NCBI GenBank assembly: GCA_040235375.1
Contig: JBECKQ010000318.1
Coordinates: 1-56,877, forward strand
Origin: JBECKQ01 sp040235375
GTDB taxonomy: Bacteria > Planctomycetota > Phycisphaerae > UBA1845
Reading direction: 5' to 3'
Length of the DNA: 56,877 bases
The position numbers and the translations under genes were made by a program. The notes under the pieces are model-generated. The model had not been told where the DNA came from, did not search any database, and was given only the letters and a program-made list of their open reading frames with translations. Shown here piece by piece: positions 26,821 to 34,390 of the stretch. Positions within the stretch are counted from its first letter, which is position 1; each line of letters starts with the position of its first letter.

Positions 26821-27441
26821 TCATTCTAGTACGGCGGGCGGCAGATCGAAACGATCCGTCGTTCGCGCGTACGTCGTCCCGCCCATACGCCCGATCGTCT
26901 GCAGCTTCGCCGGATCGCATGTGCCTTCGGGCGTGAGGCATTCGTCATCCACGTGGAACGCCACAACACGCCCCAGCACCATGCACCCCGCGCCGGGGTG
27001 ATCGCCGAACTCGATAATCCGATCCAGAACACACTCGAAACTTGCGGGCGACTCGGCCACCCTGGGCGGCTTCACCTTCGAACTGGCGACGGGCGTCAGG
27101 CCGACGATCTCGAACTCGTCAATCTCCGGCGGATACGGTGCACTGGTCTGGTGCATCCGTACTGCGATCTCCTTGTTCACGATGTTGATTACGAACTCGC
27201 CTGTCGCTTCGACGTTGACAAGCGTGTCCTTCCTGGCCGCGTCGCGCTTGCGGGCCGGGCAGAACATCATCATCAGCGGATTCACCGAGACGCAGTTGAA
27301 GAAACTGAACGGCGCGAGGTTCCGCGCGCCCTCTGCGGATACGGTGGAAACGAACGCGATCGGCCGCGGCGTCACCGTCGATATGATCAACTGGTACAGT
27401 TCTCGCGGCCGCATCCTGTTGTGGTCGACGTCGATATACAT
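26821..27441 (-). CDS. Flavin reductase-like (FMN-binding split barrel) protein
   Basis: A 206-aa protein of the flavin_reduct/DIM6-NTAB group. TPRPIAFVSTVS and the following NLAPFSFFNCVS are the FMN-binding strands of that family, and PRVAESPASFECV is the matching dimer region. Such proteins reduce or bind FMN; some are orphan oxygenase partners. The exact reaction is unknown. It starts 9 nt after the hmgA stop, so it is cotranscribed with hmgA and phhA, suggesting a helper role in aromatic catabolism. Confidence 0.85.
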   Translation of the reverse strand: MYIDVDHNRMRPRELYQLIISTVTPRPIAFVSTVSAEGARNLAPFSFFNCVSVNPLMMMFCPARKRDAARKDTLVNVEATGEFVINIVNKEIAVRMHQTSAPYPPEIDEFEIVGLTPVASSKVKPPRVAESPASFECVLDRIIEFGDHPGAGCMVLGRVVAFHVDDECLTPEGTCDPAKLQTIGRMGGTTYARTTDRFDLPPAVLE

Positions 27442-27450
27442 CCGTGTGTT

Positions 27451-28626
27451 TCAGCCTTTCGCCCAGGTCAGGTGGTAGTCCTCGTCCTCGATGCCGGCAG
27501 CATACTTCGTCAGGATCAGCGGCTTGTATGTGTCGCACATGACCGCCAGCTCGTTCGTTCGTTTCGTGCCGATTGATTTCTCGTAGGTTCCCGGGTGCGG
27601 GCCGTGCGGCACGCCCTTCGGGTGCAGGCTGATCGACTCCGCCTCGATGCCCTTCCGGGACGTGAAGTTGCCCTCGACGTAGTACAGGATCTCGTCCATG
27701 TCCACGCTGGCATGGCCGTACGGGCACGGTATTGCCTTCTCGTGCGTGTCCACGACGCGCGGCACGAAGGAGCACACCACGAAGTTGTTGCCCGCGAACG
27801 TGATGTGAATCGTCGGCGGCAGATGGATGAGCCCGGTCTTCGGCTGGTAATCGCGAATGTTGAACGCCACCGGATAGACGAAGCCGTCCCAGCCTTTCAG
27901 CTCGTACGGCCAGTGCTCAAACGTGTGCACGCTGAGCTTGTTGTCCAGCTTGGTCATCTGCGGGTAGGGCGGGTCGCCGTGCAGCTTCCTGTCGAAGTGA
28001 ATCAGCTCGACCGGCACGCGGAAGTCGCGATGCGTGTACGGCGCGTACATCGTGATCTGACCCGAGTCGTTTCGGAATTCCCGGGGGATGCCGATGTGGT
28101 CGCTCCCCTCGAAGATCAGCATGGTTCCCTTGTGGCCTTCGAAGTGGATGCGGTAGGGCGTCCCTTTCGGGATCAGGACGTAGTCCTGCTCCTTGAACGG
28201 CAGCCGGCCGTACAGGCTTTCGACCCAGCCGTGGCCGGCGTTCATGAAGTACAGTTCGTCGCCGTCCGCGTTGGAGAAGAACCGACCGGCCGGCTCGGTC
28301 GGCTTGCAGACGCCGACCTGCACGTCGGCGTTCACCAGCAGCGTGCGTCGACCGGTCAGAAAGTCGCCGCCGGGCTTCATGTCCTGCGTTCGGATGTGCC
28401 GTCGGTGCAGCGGCTGGTCGCCGACGAGTTCGAACGGGCAGAAGCCCTCGATGCTGGTCGATTCGACCGCAGTTTCATCCGTCGGGGGTATGTGGAAGTA
28501 GAGAATCGAGTACGGCCCGTTGAAGCCCTGCCGCGTGATGCACTGCTCCATCAGAAGCTTGCCCTCATCGTAGAACGCGGTATGGGGCTTCGGGGGCACT
28601 TCGCCGAGTTGAAGTCGGTGGATCAT
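27451..28626 (-). CDS. hmgA: Homogentisate 1,2-dioxygenase
   Basis: A 391-aa cupin dioxygenase that opens homogentisate to maleylacetoacetate in tyrosine breakdown. Iron ligands can be read as the His in YGHASVDMDE, the Glu of that motif, and the His in GVPHGPHPG. Residues such as TNELAVMCDT and the final EDEDYHLTWA are typical of the shorter bacterial form (about 390 aa against 430-440 for human-type). ATG 28626 has AGGGA about 8 nt upstream; the open frame upstream to 28686 is not needed. First gene of the hmgA - flavin reductase - phhA operon. No 4-hydroxyphenylpyruvate dioxygenase or fumarylacetoacetase gene is in the window. Confidence 0.92.
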   Translation of the reverse strand: MIHRLQLGEVPPKPHTAFYDEGKLLMEQCITRQGFNGPYSILYFHIPPTDETAVESTSIEGFCPFELVGDQPLHRRHIRTQDMKPGGDFLTGRRTLLVNADVQVGVCKPTEPAGRFFSNADGDELYFMNAGHGWVESLYGRLPFKEQDYVLIPKGTPYRIHFEGHKGTMLIFEGSDHIGIPREFRNDSGQITMYAPYTHRDFRVPVELIHFDRKLHGDPPYPQMTKLDNKLSVHTFEHWPYELKGWDGFVYPVAFNIRDYQPKTGLIHLPPTIHITFAGNNFVVCSFVPRVVDTHEKAIPCPYGHASVDMDEILYYVEGNFTSRKGIEAESISLHPKGVPHGPHPGTYEKSIGTKRTNELAVMCDTYKPLILTKYAAGIEDEDYHLTWAKG

Positions 28627-28768
28627 CTCGGTGTTCCCTGTCGCTGGCGGATGGACGGAAACCGGCCCGGAGGCGGCGCAGCCCACCGCCTGCTATGGGA
28701 TGATAATGCCGAGTCCGACCCCTGACGAATTGGGAGTGGCCGCCCGCACGCGGCCCCGGGACGCGCGC

Positions 28769-28795
28769 AAAAAAAGAGCCCGCCGAAGCAGGCTC
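28769..28795 (-). terminator. Rho-independent terminator of the 5S rRNA gene
   Basis: On the minus strand, GAGCCTGC, a TTCG tetraloop and GCGGGCTC (one G-T pair) are followed by seven T. It begins about 8 nt after the 5S 3' end. Confidence 0.92.
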
Positions 28796-28802
28796 AAAAA
28801 TA

Positions 28803-28909
28803 ATGCGGCAATCACCTAATCTCGCCTTTCGACTACCCTCGGCCGTGCGGGCTTAACTGCCGTGTTCGGGATGGGAACGGGTGTTTCCCCACACGTATGG
28901 TCACCGCAA
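28803..28909 (-). rRNA. rrf: 5S ribosomal RNA (solitary)
   Basis: Read on the minus strand, the sequence has the 5S core: GGTGACCATA near the 5' end, AAACACCCGTTCCCATCC then GAACACGGCAGTTAAGCC (loop B/C region), and the 3' GATTAGG segment. The terminal helix is formed by TGCGG and CCGCA. The length of about 107 nt is slightly short for 5S, and ends are approximate to 2-3 nt. No 23S or 16S gene adjoins it: upstream is the ybbR-like gene (stop at 28995) and downstream hmgA. It has its own terminator and so is probably a separate transcription unit or a read-through tail of the cdaA-ybbR unit. Confidence 0.93.
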
Positions 28910-28994
28910 GGGAGATAGTAGCGAGGTCGGGGCGGGTGTCAAGAGCCTTCGCAGCGGGGGTGAGGATTGATATAACCCGTTCATTGTCAGCCTG

Positions 28995-29990
28995 TTACGG
29001 TTTCGGTGGCGACGTCCCTGCCTTCTCCACCAGGCGGTACTCAACCGGATCCACCTCGCCGATGATCGCCACCTCTTCCGGCAGATTGAACGCCGGCGTC
29101 TGGTACCGAAACTGTCCTGCCTCGGCCTTGTCGGCCGCTTTCAGAGTCACGATCCCGCGAAGCTTGATCTCTCCGGCCTGGATTCGTTCGATCACCTCCG
29201 CCGGCCCCTTGATTGTGACCGGGCGCGTGAGCGTTGCCGCCGCGTCTTTCACCTCGACGTTGTAGTCGTTGAAGATGTCCAGACTTGCCTCGAAGCGGAC
29301 AGGGACCGCGGAGATCGTGGCTTCCTGAAGCTCCTCCTTCAGCATGGCCCGCAGCGTCCCGAAATCGGGGTCCAACTCCACGCTCACACCGCCCACCACC
29401 GGGTGCAGCGGTACCGGCTCCGACAGCAACCGGCCGCGCGGCGCTGTCCGCAGGTATTCATCCGGATCGACGAGCACGCACCGCGCGGATTCATCCAGCG
29501 CGTTGTACTCCAACTCGGAAATGGTGACTTTCACCTCGCTCGGCTCGATAACCGGCTGCCGCTCGTAGTTCAGCGAACCCGACAGCACCACCACCGGCAT
29601 CGTGACCGTTATTTTGCGATCGACGAGGATATCCACCTCCGGTGGCGATATGCTGCGGATGAGCACTTCTGACAGTTCTCCTTCCGTCCCCCGGATTTCG
29701 TCCAGCAGCCGCAGCTTGTACCGGCCTGATTCACGGCTCGATACGGGCACGCGGATGGTCAGGGGTTCGCGGGCCTTCAGGCGGGCGACGATCGCCTTTC
29801 GACCGGAGACCTGTATCTCGAACGGGTCGGTTTGTGGAGAGAGAGCGGTGACGCGCATGTCGCTGCCGCCGGCGGACACCAGCTTCACCCGCGCCCGCAG
29901 CGTGGCGGTGTCCGTGAGCGAATGGTCGGCGACAAGCCAGACCAGCAGCGCGATCACGGCTGATAAGACGACCAGCTTCGCCTGCTGCAT
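28995..29990 (-). CDS. YbbR-domain protein (CdaR-like)
   Basis: A 331-aa protein with one N-terminal membrane helix (LVVLSAVIALLVWLVA) and an extracytoplasmic part made of YbbR-like repeats, seen as recurring short beta segments such as PFEIQVSGRK and RPVTIKGPAEVI. Proteins of this type sit beside diadenylate cyclase CdaA and modulate it. Here it follows cdaA by 58 nt. ATG 29990 has AGGAG 8 nt upstream. No glmM follows, unlike the Firmicutes cluster; the 5S gene comes next. Confidence 0.83.
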   Translation of the reverse strand: MQQAKLVVLSAVIALLVWLVADHSLTDTATLRARVKLVSAGGSDMRVTALSPQTDPFEIQVSGRKAIVARLKAREPLTIRVPVSSRESGRYKLRLLDEIRGTEGELSEVLIRSISPPEVDILVDRKITVTMPVVVLSGSLNYERQPVIEPSEVKVTISELEYNALDESARCVLVDPDEYLRTAPRGRLLSEPVPLHPVVGGVSVELDPDFGTLRAMLKEELQEATISAVPVRFEASLDIFNDYNVEVKDAAATLTRPVTIKGPAEVIERIQAGEIKLRGIVTLKAADKAEAGQFRYQTPAFNLPEEVAIIGEVDPVEYRLVEKAGTSPPKP

Positions 29991-30048
29991 GCTCGACTCC
30001 TGCGTCCGACTGGCCGGTTGGGCAGCAGCGGTCGCGTGCTTGATGCGC

Positions 30049-31017
30049 TCATGTGCCCGTTTTTGCCTTGGCTACGCCGGCCGGCTCGCTTACGACGGTC
30101 GTCGGGGCCGGGCGAATCGTGCTGTCCGATCGTTCCCGCTCCGGGCTCTCTGGCGATTCCTCGGCCGTTGGTGTGCTCGACGGTTCTGTTTCGATCCGCT
30201 CGACCTCGTCCGGCCTGACCAGCAGCCCGGCCACCAGCAGCTCGCGCAACTGATCCGGCGTCAGCGGGCGGTGCAGAACGCCGCGGCGAGCGATCGAGAT
30301 CGTGCCCGTCTCCTCGCTCACCACGACGACGAGGGCGTCTGTCTCGAGGCTCAGACCCAGCGCCGCCCGGTGCCGGCTGCCGATAATCCGGTTCGCCGCG
30401 TCGGCCTCCGCGAGCGGGAACTCGCACCCGGCCGCCGCGATTCGGCCGTGACTGATGATTACACCCAGATCGTGCAACGCCGAGCCCGGCCAGAAGATGG
30501 TCTCCAGCAGCTCGCGCGTCGGCTCGGCGTCCACGCTGACGCCCGTCTCCATGATTCCACCCAGGCCGATCGTGCGCTCGACAGCTACGAGCGCGCCGAT
30601 CTTCCGGCGCGACAGGCTGCCCGCCATCTCCACGATGGGCTCGATCAGCTTGGCGGATTCAGCCGTTCGCGACCGCCAGCCGATTCTTTCGCCGATGCGC
30701 ATCAGCCCCCGGCGCAGCTCGGGTTGAAACACGACCAGGGCGATCAGAAACACGCCTGCTACGAAGTAAGGAAACAGAAAGACAATTCGGTCGAGCTCGA
30801 GCAATTGGGCGATGATCGCCACGACGAGAAAGGAGACGAGCAAGGCCAGCACCGCCAGCATCAACCGTGCCCCGCGAGTCCCTTCCAGGAAGCGAAGCGC
30901 CGCGTAGACGACAATGCCGATGAGCGCCAGCTCGATTGCGGCTTGCCACGGAACCTCGAAGCCTCGGTGCATTCGCTGGATGTACGAGTCCAGCAGGGGG
31001 AAGCGCGTAACCTGCAT
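30049..31017 (-). CDS. cdaA: Diadenylate cyclase CdaA-like membrane protein
   Basis: A 322-aa protein expected to make c-di-AMP from two ATP. Three membrane helices (about residues 26-42, 50-72 and 77-97) precede the DAC domain. The domain keeps FQPELRRGL, KIGALVAVER, and GSRHRAALG (RHR at 215-217) and VSEETG. The usual catalytic DGA reads D-L-G at 183-185 (ALHDLGVII), a notable change. A C-terminal tail of about 70 Pro/Ser/Glu-rich residues is extra. ATG 31017 is chosen; TTG 31038 seven codons upstream is an alternative and neither has a clear ribosome binding site. Followed by the YbbR gene. Confidence 0.88.
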   Translation of the reverse strand: MQVTRFPLLDSYIQRMHRGFEVPWQAAIELALIGIVVYAALRFLEGTRGARLMLAVLALLVSFLVVAIIAQLLELDRIVFLFPYFVAGVFLIALVVFQPELRRGLMRIGERIGWRSRTAESAKLIEPIVEMAGSLSRRKIGALVAVERTIGLGGIMETGVSVDAEPTRELLETIFWPGSALHDLGVIISHGRIAAAGCEFPLAEADAANRIIGSRHRAALGLSLETDALVVVVSEETGTISIARRGVLHRPLTPDQLRELLVAGLLVRPDEVERIETEPSSTPTAEESPESPERERSDSTIRPAPTTVVSEPAGVAKAKTGT

Positions 31018-31551
31018 AAGAAGGTGAGCGACAGGCAAATATCGGGCCCCGAAAATGGTCGACGTTGCAGCGACGAAACGGTACGAAAGTATAGGCCGAA
31101 TTTGGACTTATGCCAACCGGAACCTGCCTCGCCGCTTCACGAAATCGCTTCGCCGGCGCGCTCTGATTCAAGTCGAGTGCCGATTTGCTCAAAGCCGCAT
31201 GCGGACGACGCCTCGTTCAGATTGGGGCCCATCACACTCGATCGATCATGCGAGACTAGTCTCCGGGCCGTTGGCGGAGGCGTCCTCGAGGGCATTCACT
31301 CGGCACGCCGGAACCGCAGGCCGCCCGAACGCCTGCTGAGCTTCGATGGCGCGGCGGGGCCCCGAACCTCGCCGGAGGCGGAATCGGAGGCCGCGAGCAT
31401 GGGCATTGTGGCCTCGACAAGCGCGCGGGGCTTACCCTGCCCGTTGTAGTCCACGCCGCATGCCGTACAATCATCGGCCGCGCCGGACGCAAGGTGTTCG
31501 GTGTCATGGCTGTATCATGTACAGTCGATCGGTCGTGAGGGCGATCGAGGA
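31018..31551. other. Intergenic region between cdaA and tRNA-Leu
   Basis: About 530 bp without a supported gene; short open frames here lack ribosome binding sites or family signs. A possible promoter for the tRNA is TTGTAG (31444-31449), 16 bp, TACAAT (31466-31471), although it would leave about 75 nt of leader. Confidence 0.4.
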
Positions 31552-31635
31552 GCCGGAGTGGCGGAACTGGCAGACGCGCGGGATTCAAAATCCCGTCCTG
31601 GCAACAGGGTGAGGGTTCGAGTCCCTCCTCCGGCA
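31552..31635 (+). tRNA. tRNA-Leu (anticodon CAA)
   Basis: An 84-nt class II tRNA. The acceptor stem is GCCGGAG (31552-31558) with CTCCGGC (31628-31634) and discriminator A; CCA is not encoded. The anticodon arm CGGGA-TTCAAAA-TCCCG gives anticodon CAA, decoding TTG. A long variable arm (TCCTGGCAACAGGG) and T-loop GGTTCGAGTCC are present. Confidence 0.96.
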
Positions 31636-31847
31636 GTAGGCATGTCACTGAGCCGTCCGTGGCCCGTAACGAGCCCGCATTATTCACCAGCTTCTGCTAC
31701 GTCGTCGTAAGTGCCGGCGCCTGCTGCGTTGTGCTCCGTCGGCCTCCTCGACGACCTGTTCAAGGTCGCCTCCGGGGGCCTTGGTCGTACGCCTTGCATC
31801 CACCGACCCTTACGCCGACTCGCGACGAACCCGGTGAATAATCCGGG

Positions 31848-33053
31848 CTAGCGGACAAGCGTTCTTCTCGGCCGTGCGTTTCTCTCGCTGGGCCGAAGCC
31901 CGAGCGAGTCGATTGCTCGCGATCCACTAAATAGCGACGCATATGCGAACAGGCAGTACTGGCCGGTTCGGGCTCGGGCAATGTCGATCTGCCGGCGAGC
32001 GACGGCCAGCCGCTCGCGACTCGTGGTCTCAACCGAGATGCCTGGCACGACGGCTTGCGGACCGCACACGCGCAGCCAGGGATCGAGACGCCGCGAAAAC
32101 TCCTCCACGCTCGGCGTGTAATCCATTGGATAGGCGGCGTCCACCAGTCCGGCCTTCAGCCAGGCCCGGCCGTCCTGGAAGTGCCGCAGGGCGACACTGG
32201 GGTCCGGGCCGACCGCCGCCGAGAGGACCAGGTCCGGCCGGGTTCGCTTCACCATGGTCTGCAGGTCCGCCACCAGTCGCGTCACCTGCGCCGTCCGCCA
32301 TCGATTCCACGCCGCCGGATTCGTCTCCGGCGTCTGCCCCGTCGCCTGCCGGAAGAGCGCCAACGTGCGGTGATCGCGCGGATAGTCCGGCACCTGCTCG
32401 CCTGGCACGACCGGTTCGTTCGGAAAGCGCATGTAGTCCAGGTGCAGCCCGTCGATATCGTACCTGCTGACCAGTTCGTGCAGGACGCGGACGATATATG
32501 CGCGCACTTCAGGCAAGCAGGGATTCAGGCTCACGTACCAGTCGCGGGTCTGGCCGCCGCCGGCGTGCGTGATCGGCTGCCGCTGTCCGTGCGCATCGTA
32601 CCAGAACCACTCGGGATGCGCGTGATAGAGCTGATTGCGGATTGGTGGCGGGCCCGGACCCTGCCAGCCTGGCATCACGTTCACCCAGGCGTGCAAAGCC
32701 AGGCCGCGGCGGTGCGCCTCGCGGACGGCGATGGCCAGCGGATCGAACCCCGGGTCGCGGAACCCATACGCCCGGCTCCAGGGCTCGATCGTCGATCGGT
32801 ACGACACGGTCCCGTTGCCGCGGACCTGAAAAAGTACGGTATTGAAGCCCGCCGACTGGCAATTGCCCATGATGCGGGCCACGTCAGCCCCGGTTTTGTA
32901 GTCGAACCGTGTCACCCACACGCCGCGAACCGGACCTGTCTCGCGCCGCTCGGCCTGGCAGCCGATGAGGCAGGCCGCGGCGGCGCCGGCGATCAGTAGA
33001 CGACTCACGCGGCACAAGCGCGGCGCCGGTTCGACTGGTCGGCCGTGTTGCAT
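31848..33053 (-). CDS. GHL10-type glycosyl-hydrolase-like lipoprotein
   Basis: A 401-aa lipoprotein: hydrophobic segment then LIGC as lipobox. The mature part is a TIM-barrel of the family first described as DUF187/GHL10: RGVWVTRFDY, GFNTVLFQVRG, GLALHAWVNVMPGW, DGLHLDYMRFP and AYPMDYTP are its strand-end motifs. Members act on, or are predicted to act on, polysaccharide; some are linked to cell-wall glycans. ATG 33053 sits 10 nt after the murQ stop (33063), so both genes form one unit. That pairing supports a cell-wall sugar substrate, which is an inference. Confidence 0.87.
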   Translation of the reverse strand: MQHGRPVEPAPRLCRVSRLLIAGAAAACLIGCQAERRETGPVRGVWVTRFDYKTGADVARIMGNCQSAGFNTVLFQVRGNGTVSYRSTIEPWSRAYGFRDPGFDPLAIAVREAHRRGLALHAWVNVMPGWQGPGPPPIRNQLYHAHPEWFWYDAHGQRQPITHAGGGQTRDWYVSLNPCLPEVRAYIVRVLHELVSRYDIDGLHLDYMRFPNEPVVPGEQVPDYPRDHRTLALFRQATGQTPETNPAAWNRWRTAQVTRLVADLQTMVKRTRPDLVLSAAVGPDPSVALRHFQDGRAWLKAGLVDAAYPMDYTPSVEEFSRRLDPWLRVCGPQAVVPGISVETTSRERLAVARRQIDIARARTGQYCLFAYASLFSGSRAIDSLGLRPSERNARPRRTLVR

Positions 33054-33062
33054 TCCCTGCGG

Positions 33063-33968
33063 TCAGCCTTTGTTTTCGAGAATCGACGAGACGTGTCCTC
33101 CGTGATCATCCAGCAGGCGTTCGGCCTCGGCCCGGCCCACGCTTCGCGCGTGCATGACCAGCGCGGTCTTGACGCGTCCGCCCGACTCCTTCAGAAGCTC
33201 CGCCGAGGTTTCCCGGTCGAGGCCGGTGACGGTCTGGATCATTCGCGTCCCGCGGTCGACCAGCTTCGAGTTCTTCGTCGTGTCCACGTCCACCATCAGG
33301 TTTTCGTACACCTTGCCGATCCGGATCATGCTGATGGTGGTGATCATGTTGAGCACCATCTTCGTCGCCGTTCCGGCTTTCAGGCGCGTGCTGCCCGTGA
33401 CGATCTCGGGACCAACGAGAACGCGAATGGAAACGTCGGCCTCGTCCGGCACGTGCTGGTTCTCCACGCAACCGAAGAACACCGTGCCGGCGGCGAGCTC
33501 CTTCGCGCGCCGCAGAGCGCCGTGCACGAACGGCGTCGTGCCGCCCGTGCTGATTCCGAAGACCACGTCGCGATCGGTTACTTGACGTTCGTCGACCGCC
33601 TTGGCGCCGTCTTCAGGAAAGTCCTCCGCGCCTTCGACGGCTTGTCGCAGCGCCGTCCAGCCGCCGGCGATGATCCCCTGGACCATGGATGGATCCGACA
33701 GGAACGTCGGTGGGCATTCCGACGCGTCCAGCACGCCCAGGCGGCCGCTCGTTCCCGCCCCGACGTAAATCAACCGCCCGCCGGCCGCGAACGCGCCGAC
33801 GACCATGTCGATCGCTTTGCAAATGTCGGCCTTGGCCGTCGCGACAGCCGCGGCGATCGTTGCGTCCTCGGCATTCATCAGGTCAAACGCCTCGGGGACG
33901 GACATGCGGTCCACTCCCTCTGAGCGGGCGTTGCGCAGTTCGGTCAATAGATGCCCACGGTCTTTCAT
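33063..33968 (-). CDS. murQ: N-acetylmuramic acid 6-phosphate etherase
   Basis: A 301-aa cytoplasmic enzyme that cleaves the lactyl ether of MurNAc-6-P to GlcNAc-6-P in peptidoglycan recycling. SIS-domain motifs are VGAGTSGRLGVLDASECPP, AGGWTALRQAVEGAED (with the Glu of the active site) and VFGISTGGTTPFVHGAL; the C-terminal part has NMITTISMIRIGKVYENLMVD, diagnostic of MurQ, followed by the UBA-like tail. ATG 33968 gives the standard N-terminus TELRNARSEGVDRMS; the frame is open to 34124 but that extension is implausible. Upstream partner of the GHL10-type lipoprotein. Confidence 0.95.
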   Translation of the reverse strand: MKDRGHLLTELRNARSEGVDRMSVPEAFDLMNAEDATIAAAVATAKADICKAIDMVVGAFAAGGRLIYVGAGTSGRLGVLDASECPPTFLSDPSMVQGIIAGGWTALRQAVEGAEDFPEDGAKAVDERQVTDRDVVFGISTGGTTPFVHGALRRAKELAAGTVFFGCVENQHVPDEADVSIRVLVGPEIVTGSTRLKAGTATKMVLNMITTISMIRIGKVYENLMVDVDTTKNSKLVDRGTRMIQTVTGLDRETSAELLKESGGRVKTALVMHARSVGRAEAERLLDDHGGHVSSILENKG

Positions 33969-34131
33969 CTGCTGTTTTCCAGTGGAGTCACGTACCCCTC
34001 GGGTACGGGCGAGCGTAACGGCAGTGCCACAGTGTCGCATGACGGGCCTTTTTCTGCAACGGCCGGCGGATTCCGGCCCTGGGCAGGGCCACACGGGGAA
34101 GTGCCGCCCAGCTCGCCACCGCAAGTTTTTC

Positions 34132-34162
34132 TTGACAGACGGTTCGCTCCACCCAATATTAT
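34132..34162 (+). promoter_or_regulatory. Promoter ahead of the 23-codon ORF
   Basis: A perfect TTGACA (34132-34137) is followed by an AT-rich -10 region (aatattat, 34155-34162) after 17-19 bp. Predicted transcription start is near 34169, just before a 5'-UTR hairpin. Confidence 0.55.
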
Positions 34163-34175
34163 CCGCGGTTCATCG

Positions 34176-34212
34176 GCCTTCGTTTACCCTGTCGGCGCGG
34201 CAGGGCGAAGGC
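34176..34212 (+). other. 5'-UTR hairpin of the 23-codon ORF
   Basis: Outer stem gccttcg (34176-34182) with cgaaggc (34206-34212), inner stem ccctg (34187-34191) with caggg (34201-34205), and a 4-nt bulge on the 5' side. It lies between the promoter and the ribosome binding site. Confidence 0.55.
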
Positions 34213-34243
34213 GGTGAGAACTTCGCTTGAAGGGAGTCACGTC

Positions 34244-34315
34244 ATGTCGAGTTGGTGGATCTGGATCATTCTCGGTCTGGTAGTGGTGTTTTCGCTCGGC
34301 CTGTTCCAGGCGTAA
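34244..34315 (+). CDS. Small 23-aa membrane peptide
   Basis: ATG 34244 to TAA 34313 encodes 23 residues that are almost all one hydrophobic helix: a short polar start (MSSWW), then IWIILGLVVVFSLGLF and QA. An AGGGAG site lies 8-9 nt upstream (34230-34235), and a TTGACA promoter and a leader hairpin precede it. No family is recognised; single-helix peptides of this size can be regulators of membrane proteins, small toxins or subunits. No antitoxin-like gene is adjacent. The combination of promoter, hairpin and ribosome binding site is the reason for calling it. Confidence 0.55.
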   Translation: MSSWWIWIILGLVVVFSLGLFQA

Positions 34316-34319
34316 GGCG

Positions 34320-34390
34320 GCCAACACCGTAATGCTCAACAATCTCGTGGGGCGGGAGCAACCTGCCCGATGAGCAGTGGCGATGTTGGC
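34320..34390 (+). other. Structured RNA-like segment right after the small ORF
   Basis: Nested complementary arms: gccaaca (34320-34326) with tgttggc (34384-34390), tgctca (34333-34338) with tgagca (34371-34376), and cggg (34353-34356) with cccg (34366-34369). This would be a 3'-UTR structure of the tiny transcript or part of a small RNA. No T-run follows. Confidence 0.4.
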
